31,204 bases of DNA, from contig JBPCTQ010000062.1 of the NCBI GenBank assembly GCA_051011595.1, positions 1-31,204 of the forward strand, read 5' to 3'. The position numbers and the translations under genes were made by a program. A model generated the notes under the pieces. The model was not told where the DNA came from. It did no database searches and saw nothing but the letters and a program-made list of their open reading frames with translations. The stretch comes from JAOUEE01 sp051011595 (lineage in GTDB: Bacteria; Actinomycetota; Acidimicrobiia; Acidimicrobiales; SHLQ01). Positions within the stretch are counted from its first letter, which is position 1. Each line of letters opens with the position of its first letter. Below, in pieces: positions 25,546 through 31,204 of the stretch.

Positions 25546-26832
25546 ATGGCAGAGAACTTCCAGGACCAGGTCGACGCACTCGACGCGGAGTGGGCCTCCA
25601 ACCCGCGCTGGACCGGTGTGGAACGCACCCACACCGCGGAAGATGTCATCCGCCTCCGCGGTTCGGTGATGCCCGAGAACACGCTGGCTCGCCAGGGAGC
25701 AAACAAGCTGTGGGATCGCCTGCACTCCATGGACTATGTCCATGCCCTGGGCGCCATGACCGGCGGCCAGGCCGTGCAATACGCCAAAGCCGGCCTGCCG
25801 GCCATCTACCTGTCCGGCTGGCAGGTGGCCGGAGACGCCAACCTGGCCGGCCAGGTGTACCCCGATCAGTCGCTGTATCCGGCCAACTCGGTTCCCGCGG
25901 TGGTCGAACGCATCAACAACGCGCTGCGCCGAGCCGACCAGATCGAGTGGTCCGAGACCAACGGCAACCCGTCGCGCGACTACCTGCTACCCATCGTGGC
26001 CGACGCTGAAGCCGGATTCGGCGGCCCGCTCAACGCCTTCGAGCTGATGAAGTCGATGATCGAGGCCGGTGCCGCCGGGGTGCACTGGGAGGACCAACTC
26101 TCGTCGGCCAAGAAGTGCGGGCACATGGGCGGCAAGGTGCTCATTCCCACCCAACAACACGTGGTCACGCTCAACGCGGCCCGCCTGGCCGCCGACGTCT
26201 CGGGGGTCGACACCATCGTGGTGGCGCGCACCGATGCGCTGGGCGCCAACCTGTTGACCAGCGACGTCGACGAGCGGGATCGTGAGTTCCTCACCGGTGA
26301 ACGGTCGCCGGAGGGCTTCTACTACACCGAGCCCGGGCTGGCGACGCCCATCAAACGCGGCCTGGCCTATGCGCCCTACTGCGACTTGATCTGGTGCGAG
26401 ACCAGCACACCCGACCTCGACGAGGCTCGTCGTTTCGCCGAGGCCATCCACGCCGAATACCCCGGCAAGCTGCTGGCCTACAACTGCTCGCCCTCGTTCA
26501 ACTGGAAGGCGACCCTCGACGACGCCACCATCGCCACCTTCCAGAAGGAACTGGGCGCCATGGGTTACGCGTTCCAGTTCATCACCCTGGCCGGCTGGCA
26601 TGCGCTGAACGCCTCGGCCTTCGACCTGGCCCGGGCCTACCAGGCCGACGACATGACCGCCTACGTCGCCCTCCAGCAACGTGAGTTCGCCATGGAGGGT
26701 GACGGGTACACCGCCACGCGCCACCAGCGAGAGGTCGGTGCCGGCTACTTCGATGACGTGGCCTCGGTGGTGTCGGGCGGGCAAGCCTCCACGTTGGCCT
26801 TGAAGGGGTCGACCGAGGAAGAGCAGTTCTGA
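25546..26832 (+). CDS. aceA: Isocitrate lyase
   Basis: Cleaves isocitrate to glyoxylate and succinate, first step of the glyoxylate shunt. The 428 residues match the short bacterial ICL class. The signature KKCGHMGGKVL carries catalytic Cys191, with upstream SGWQVAGDANL, the metal site VADAEAGFGG, and downstream NCSPSFNWK. A purine-rich AAGAGAGTAGAAG precedes the ATG. Second gene of aceB-aceA; the 87 bp after it (26833-26919) show no clear terminator. Confidence 0.98.
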   Translation: MAENFQDQVDALDAEWASNPRWTGVERTHTAEDVIRLRGSVMPENTLARQGANKLWDRLHSMDYVHALGAMTGGQAVQYAKAGLPAIYLSGWQVAGDANLAGQVYPDQSLYPANSVPAVVERINNALRRADQIEWSETNGNPSRDYLLPIVADAEAGFGGPLNAFELMKSMIEAGAAGVHWEDQLSSAKKCGHMGGKVLIPTQQHVVTLNAARLAADVSGVDTIVVARTDALGANLLTSDVDERDREFLTGERSPEGFYYTEPGLATPIKRGLAYAPYCDLIWCETSTPDLDEARRFAEAIHAEYPGKLLAYNCSPSFNWKATLDDATIATFQKELGAMGYAFQFITLAGWHALNASAFDLARAYQADDMTAYVALQQREFAMEGDGYTATRHQREVGAGYFDDVASVVSGGQASTLALKGSTEEEQF

Positions 26833-26919
26833 CCAGGTGATTCCAGGCCGGCCGCCTGTCTCCGCGACGCCGGCACCGGTACCCTCGCGGGTCGTGACCC
26901 ACGTGGGGCCGGCGGGCCC

Positions 26920-29313
26920 GTGACACTCAATCGCAAGCTCCTGCTTCTGGTGTTGATCGCCGTGGCGGTGCTCGGCGCGGGCTGGTTGCTGGTGGCCCGC
27001 GCCCTATCGGCCGATGCTCGTGATGCCACCCATGAAGACCTCCGGCGGGCCGCTCGCTTCCAGATCGCCCTGGTCGAGGAACGCCTCACCCTGCTCGAAG
27101 ATCGCTGGACCGACTTCTCGGCCCGCATCGCCGACGAGGAAGACCTCGACGCCGCACTCCTCGACGAGCTGCGCACCTCGGTCGGCGACGTCGAGAGCGC
27201 CGTGGTGATCGGACGCGACCTCGAAGTCGCCTCCGGCGACAGCCAACAGATCCCCGCCGTGTTCCTCCGCCAAACCTTCGATGCGGTGACGATCGCGGCC
27301 ATCGCCACCGACAACTCCGACCCCCGCGTCATCGCGGCCGGCCCATCGCAGCACGGCACCCTCGTCGTCGAGTTCGCGGTCGACCTGGTCGACGCAGGAG
27401 AACGCACACCGCTCGCCCCCTCCGAGGAGGTGCTGCTGGTCGACATCGACGAGACCGGCACGCTGCACGTCATCGACCGCACGCCCAAGGTGGGCGACCA
27501 GGTCGCCCTACCCGACAGCGCCACCGATCGGCCGTCGGTGCAGGCCACGTTGACCCGCGAGCTCATCATCGTCGAGACCGACGACTACCGCGGGGTCGAC
27601 ACGCTGGCTGCCATCGCCCCGGTCGAGCGGGTCGGCTGGGGCATCGTGGTGAAGATCGACGAGGGCGACATCAGCAACGCCCCAGGCGAACTGATTCGCT
27701 GGGTCAGCTTCCTCGTGCTGGCCATCACCACCATCGTGGTCATCGCCGGCGGGCTGTTCATCCGCTCCATCGCCAAACGCCTCGACCGCATCACCCGCGT
27801 CACCCAGTCGCTCGGAGCCGGCGAGCTGGGGGCCACCATCGACGACCCGGGCAACGACGAGCTCTCCGGGCTGGCCGACACCATCGATCAGCTGAGCACC
27901 GACCTGCGCAACGATCGGGCCCGACGCGAACTGGCCGAGGCCGCGCTGGCCCACCAGGCCCGACACGACCCCCTCACCGGTCTCCCCAACCGGATGTCGT
28001 TCATGGCCGAGCTCGAACGGGTGATCAACGAGGATCCTCCCGGCGACTGGTCGGTGCTGTTCTGTGACCTCGACGGGTTCAAGGCCGTCAACGACGGTAT
28101 GGGCCACAACGCCGGCGACGTCTTGCTGGAGCGAGCGGCCACGCGCTTTCGTGACGTGCTCGAAGACGATGTCATCCTGGCCCGCTTCGGCGGAGACGAG
28201 TTCATGTTGCTGTGCCCGGTCGGCGATGGATCGCGCCCACGCCAGTTGGCCCGCGACCTGGAAGCGGCCCTCAACGAACCGTTCGACATGGGAACCAGCC
28301 TGGTCGAGCTCAACGCCAGCGTGGGCATCGCCGTCCACGAGCAGCACGACACCGCCGACCTGCTGGTCCGCAACGCCGACATGGCCATGTACCGGGTGAA
28401 GGAACAGCGAAAGGCCGCCGGCCTGAGCACGACCGCGGCTGCGGGCGACCAGCAATACGGCACGTTCGGCCAGGACGACGAATTGCGGCGGGCCATCGAA
28501 GGCGGCAACCAGCTTCGTTTGCTCTACCAACCGATCGTCGACCTCCTCACCGGCCAGATCACCGGCGTCGAGGCCTTGGTGCGCTGGCACCATCCCGGTC
28601 ACGGGCTGCTCAACCCCAAGGGGTTCCTGCCCCGCGCCGACGCCAGCGGCCTGCTCGGCCAACTCGACTTCTGGGTGCTGGAGCGATCGTGTGCGCAGGT
28701 GGCCGCCTGGGACAACGCCGGTCGCCTTCCCGAGGACTTCGTGATGTCGGTCAACCTGTCGCCGGCCCAGCTCTCCAATCCCGACCTGTGGCATCACATC
28801 GACGGTTGTCTCCAGCGTCACGATGTGTCGTCCGACCTGCTCCAGATCGAGATCACCGAACACAGCCTGGTCACCGACGACGTGCGGGTGACCAACGCCC
28901 TCACCGACCTCAAGGAACTGGGCGTCCGCCTGGCCATCGACGACTTCGGCACCCTGTACGCCAACCTCGACCGCATTCGGGACCTGCCCGCTGACGTGCT
29001 GAAGATCGACCAGAGTTTCGTCGCCAACCTCCACGACAGCCCCGACGATCGGGCCATCGTGGGCGCCATCGTGAAGATGGCCGAGGCCCTGGAGATGCAC
29101 CTGGTGGCCGAAGGCATCGAACGAGAGGGCCAGGCCAACATCCTGCGGGAGCTCGGTTGTCGGTTCGGCCAGGGATTCTACTTCGGCAACCCCCGGTCGG
29201 CCGAGGCCACCGCCCACCTCCTCACCCACGGTGTGGTGGGCATCACCATCGATGTCACCGAGAGCGGCACCGACCAGGCCCGGCGCTCCGCTACCGTGAA
29301 CGCGCCCTTGTAG
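26920..29313 (+). CDS. Membrane GGDEF-EAL protein (cyclic di-GMP synthesis and breakdown)
   Basis: 797 residues. A membrane helix (about 5-26), an extracellular sensor region (about 27-255), a second helix (VSFLVLAITTIVVIAGGLF) and a HAMP-like linker (IAKRLDRITRVTQSLGAGEL) lead into the GGDEF domain (DPLTGLPNR; intact FGGDEF near 421-427) and the EAL domain. The EAL residues are all visible: EAL (from 551), NLS, the EITE version of ELTE, DDFG near 674, AEGIE and QGFYF. Both activities look possible. Start is GTG at 26920. The last codons and the TAG stop (29311-29313) lie inside the tRNA-Arg gene, so the two overlap by 10 bp. Ligand unknown. Confidence 0.92.
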   Translation: MTLNRKLLLLVLIAVAVLGAGWLLVARALSADARDATHEDLRRAARFQIALVEERLTLLEDRWTDFSARIADEEDLDAALLDELRTSVGDVESAVVIGRDLEVASGDSQQIPAVFLRQTFDAVTIAAIATDNSDPRVIAAGPSQHGTLVVEFAVDLVDAGERTPLAPSEEVLLVDIDETGTLHVIDRTPKVGDQVALPDSATDRPSVQATLTRELIIVETDDYRGVDTLAAIAPVERVGWGIVVKIDEGDISNAPGELIRWVSFLVLAITTIVVIAGGLFIRSIAKRLDRITRVTQSLGAGELGATIDDPGNDELSGLADTIDQLSTDLRNDRARRELAEAALAHQARHDPLTGLPNRMSFMAELERVINEDPPGDWSVLFCDLDGFKAVNDGMGHNAGDVLLERAATRFRDVLEDDVILARFGGDEFMLLCPVGDGSRPRQLARDLEAALNEPFDMGTSLVELNASVGIAVHEQHDTADLLVRNADMAMYRVKEQRKAAGLSTTAAAGDQQYGTFGQDDELRRAIEGGNQLRLLYQPIVDLLTGQITGVEALVRWHHPGHGLLNPKGFLPRADASGLLGQLDFWVLERSCAQVAAWDNAGRLPEDFVMSVNLSPAQLSNPDLWHHIDGCLQRHDVSSDLLQIEITEHSLVTDDVRVTNALTDLKELGVRLAIDDFGTLYANLDRIRDLPADVLKIDQSFVANLHDSPDDRAIVGAIVKMAEALEMHLVAEGIEREGQANILRELGCRFGQGFYFGNPRSAEATAHLLTHGVVGITIDVTESGTDQARRSATVNAPL

Positions 29314-29378
29314 CTCAGTCCGGATAGAGCAGCGGGCTTCTATCCCGCCGGTCGCAGGTTCGAATCCTGTCAAGGGCG
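29304..29378 (+). tRNA. tRNA-Arg (anticodon TCT), CCA not encoded
   Basis: Acceptor GCCCTTG/CAAGGGC (29304-29310/29371-29377), D arm GCTC-GAGC, anticodon stem GCGGG/CCCGC with loop CTTCTAT (anticodon TCT at 29339-29341), variable CGGTC, T arm GCAGG-TTCGAAT-CCTGT, discriminator G29378. All stems pair, with one G-U in the T stem. CGCA follows instead of CCA, so CCA must be added. Reads AGA and, by wobble, AGG. Its 5' end overlaps the GGDEF-EAL stop codon. Confidence 0.95.
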
Positions 29379-29437
29379 CGCAGTGCTCATTGAAGGGCGC
29401 AGTGCTTGTTGAAGGGCGCGGTGTTGGTTCAAGGGCG
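29371..29437 (+). repeat. Degenerate tandem copies of the tRNA-Arg 3' end
   Basis: The tRNA 3' acceptor and flank (29371-29391) is followed by two 19-bp units (29392-29410, GAAGGGCGCAGTGCTTGTT; 29411-29429, differing at four positions) and a partial unit (29430-29437, CAAGGGCG). Each begins with the AAGGGCGC of the acceptor end. No integrase or phage gene is in the window. Confidence 0.75.
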
Positions 29438-29515
29438 CCCGCGGGGCATCCCCTTGGTTGGCACCGCGTCCGCTGCCGGCCCGGCCCACCGCAGCCGACC
29501 GCGGTAGCGTTCACC

Positions 29516-30370
29516 ATGCGCATCGAGGTGAACGGCGTCCGATTGTTCGTCGATGTCGATGGCCCCGAGTGGGTGGTCGACGGCGACCGGATGCGGCGTC
29601 GCCCGGTGCTGGTGATGCTCCACGGTGGCCCCGGGCTCGACCACGCCGGGTTCAAACACGATCTGCCCACCCTTCCCGACCTGGCCCAGGTGGTGTACAT
29701 CGACCACCGGGGCAACGGCCGCAGTGACCGCGCCGATGCCGACACATGGACGCTCGATCAGTGGGCCGACGACGTGCGAGCGGTGTGTGATCACCTCGGA
29801 CTCGACTCCCCCATCGTGATGGGCCAGTCCTTCGGCGGGTTCGTGGCCCAGGCCTACGCCGCCCGCCACCCCGACCATCCGGCGGGTCTGATTCTCTCCA
29901 GTACAGCCGGTCGATTCCGTATGGAACGCAACCTGGCCGTGTTCGAACGACTGGGCGGAGCCCAGGCCCGGGCCAGCGCCGAGGCCTTCTACCTCGACCC
30001 CACCCTCGACACGGCCATGCCCTTCTTCGCCGACTGCATGCCGCTCTAAAACACCCACTTCGACGACCCCGGCTCGCTGGAACGATCGATCATGAACGTC
30101 GACGTGTTGTTGCACTTCTTCGCCAACGAGTACCGCACCTGCAACCTGCTTCCCGGTCTGGCGTCGGTGCAGTGTCCGACCCTGGTGCTCGGCGGCGAGG
30201 ACGACCCCACCACGCCGATCGAAGATCAGGTCGACATCGCCGCCGCCATCGACCCGGATCTGGTCGAGTTCCATCGATTCGCCGACTGCGGGCACGGCGC
30301 CTACCGCGACCAGCCCGACCTGGCGCTACCCATCATCAGCCGGTTCGTGGAATCGATCGTCGGCGAGTAG
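29516..30370 (+). pseudogene. Alpha/beta hydrolase interrupted by one in-frame TAA
   Basis: From ATG 29516 the frame encodes an alpha/beta hydrolase (proline iminopeptidase-like): oxyanion HGGPGLDHAG, DHRGNGRSD and the nucleophile elbow GQSFGG with Ser105. TAA at 30047-30049 (codon 178) stops it, and the same frame then continues as NTHFDDPGSLERSIMNVDVL to a normal end at 30370, with the acid in GGEDDPTTP (Asp229 or 230) and His260 in DCGHGAY. A single change from TAC (Tyr) would restore a 284-residue enzyme with a full triad. It is therefore a recent nonsense mutant or a sequence error. The last 45 bp overlap the convergent TPR gene. Confidence 0.85.
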
Positions 30371-31204
30371 CAGCCCAACGTCGTCGAACAAGGTCTCGGG
30401 CCGCCGGGCCCGACCCCGGGCCTTGGCCGACTCGAGCTGTGACCGGCTGAGCTCCTGCTCGAGCGCGCGACCGCACAGCTCTCGGGCGGCGATCTCCCAT
30501 GGTCGTTCGCCGGCCCCGGTCTCCTCTCGGAGCCGTTCGGCCGCCCCCACCAGCTGGGCCCCTTCGTCGTGGCGGTCATCGAGCACCAACACCAGCGCGG
30601 CCCCGTCGAGGGCGTGGGCCACACACCCCATGTGTCCCACGGCCCGTAACCCGTCGGCGGCTTGACGCATCTGACCCATGGCCTCGGCCAGGTGTCCCTG
30701 TTGGGCCAGCACGTAGCCGCGACCTTCGCGGGCGTGGGCCAGGCCGAAGGGGGACGCCACCTGGGTGAACAACTCCACCGACCGCCTCGACAGGGGTTCG
30801 GCCTCGTCGTCGTCGGGATCGATGTGTAGGCGCCACTGCGACAACACCCAGCAGATGTAGGCCTCACCCATGGTGTCGTCCAATGCCTCGAAGCTGACCA
30901 GCGCAGCCCGCAGCAATGGTTCGACGCCGTCTCGGCCCGCTCCCCAGAGGCAATAGGCCAACATCATCTGGCTGTAGGCCCGCTGGCTGTCGTCGCCGAG
31001 CTCGTCGAACCGGCGAATTGCTTCTTCGCCGTAGGGCAGAGTCTTCTCCCAGGAACCCTCTTCGAAGGCCGAGCCGACGGCGGTATAACAGGCGCGAGCC
31101 CACAGCTCCGGTGGAGCGTCGGGGACGGTGGCCAACAGCTCTTCCAGGAGATCCTGCCGGTCGGCGTGGGGATCGAGGGGAGCCGACGTGGTGATACGGA
31201 CCAC
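30326..31204 (-). CDS. TPR-rich C-terminal part of a probable regulatory ATPase (5' end outside window)
   Basis: 292 residues visible; the frame is open to the window edge, so the true start is beyond 31204 and the V at the edge should not be taken as a start. The sequence consists of TPR-like helical pairs, e.g. WEKTLPYGEEAIRRFDELGD, LLRAALVSFEALDD, EGRGYVLAQQGHLAEAMGQM and AAALVLVLDDRHDEGAQLVG, as in the C-terminal halves of LuxR/AfsR-type or cyclase-associated ATPases. The end (ELSRSQLESAKARGRARRPETLFDD) resembles the typical tail of such proteins. No DNA-binding or P-loop part is seen here, so the exact class is unknown. It overlaps the hydrolase remnant at its 3' end. Confidence 0.7.
   Translation of the reverse strand: MVRITTSAPLDPHADRQDLLEELLATVPDAPPELWARACYTAVGSAFEEGSWEKTLPYGEEAIRRFDELGDDSQRAYSQMMLAYCLWGAGRDGVEPLLRAALVSFEALDDTMGEAYICWVLSQWRLHIDPDDDEAEPLSRRSVELFTQVASPFGLAHAREGRGYVLAQQGHLAEAMGQMRQAADGLRAVGHMGCVAHALDGAALVLVLDDRHDEGAQLVGAAERLREETGAGERPWEIAARELCGRALEQELSRSQLESAKARGRARRPETLFDDVGLLLADDRFHEPADDG

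Noticed and set aside
27508..29745. A 745-codon open frame on the minus strand opposite the GGDEF-EAL gene and tRNA-Arg
   Set aside because: The plus strand carries intact GGDEF and EAL motifs and a tRNA; the antisense frame is a composition effect.
30047..30049. Programmed readthrough of the TAA in the hydrolase gene
   Set aside because: TAA is not used for selenocysteine, no recoding signal was seen, and a simple TAC-to-TAA mutation explains it.

Overview
This is a high-GC window of about 31 kb with actinobacterial character: mreBCD-pbp2 order, a tig-clpP-clpX-folC block with a ClpP2-like ClpP, a RamB-type regulator facing the glyoxylate shunt genes, Tad/Flp pilus genes, and frequent ATGA gene overlaps. 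It would suit the Acidimicrobiia or a relative, but that placement is inference, since no rRNA or taxonomic marker was read.

Layout. 1-2809 (minus): cell elongation operon mreB-mreC-mreD-mrdA; the last gene runs off the window. 3036-3707 (plus): a lone Flp-type pilin with an AAPTTT-repeat stalk and a C-terminal beta-rich domain. 3745-4152: ndk. 4165-8819 (minus): tig-clpP-clpX-folC. 8921-8995: tRNA-Gly(TCC), followed by a frameshifted methyltransferase remnant. 9823-12451: tadE-like, tadG-like and a second long Flp pilin, all linked by ATGA overlaps. 12654-14669 (minus): a large secreted protein of unknown function, divergent from a TetR regulator, with two perfect palindromes between them. 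15445-17339 (minus): SGNH hydrolase and SDR operon.

17436-19784 (plus) is the most interesting part. A Cys-rich protein of unknown function is followed by a gene interrupted by an in-frame TGA at 18748, and then by an SDR. Reading the TGA as selenocysteine gives the motif U-G-S-C, a continuous 173-residue protein, and a stop that overlaps the next start as ATGA. A perfect 8-bp hairpin with a GUG loop lies 11 nt after the TGA, where a bacterial SECIS should be. This is a UGSC-family selenoprotein that routine annotation would truncate.

19802-21895 (minus): molybdopterin oxidoreductase. 21940-23792 (minus): a PGPGW membrane protein and a RamB-like regulator, divergent from malate synthase and isocitrate lyase (23931-26832). 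The malate synthase has Gly where the family's catalytic Asp should be. 26920-29313: a membrane GGDEF-EAL protein whose stop codon lies inside a tRNA-Arg(TCT) gene; the tRNA 3' end is followed by degenerate tandem copies of its own end. 29516-30370: an alpha/beta hydrolase broken by one in-frame TAA. 30326-31204 (minus): C-terminal part of a TPR-rich, probably regulatory protein.

Working together: mre/pbp2 builds the lateral wall; Tig-ClpXP covers folding and proteolysis; the Tad genes probably make surface fibres with decorated pilins; aceB/aceA under a RamB-like factor suggest growth on acetate or fatty acids; the UGSC, SDR, SGNH and molybdoenzyme genes look like accessory redox or catabolic modules of unknown substrate.
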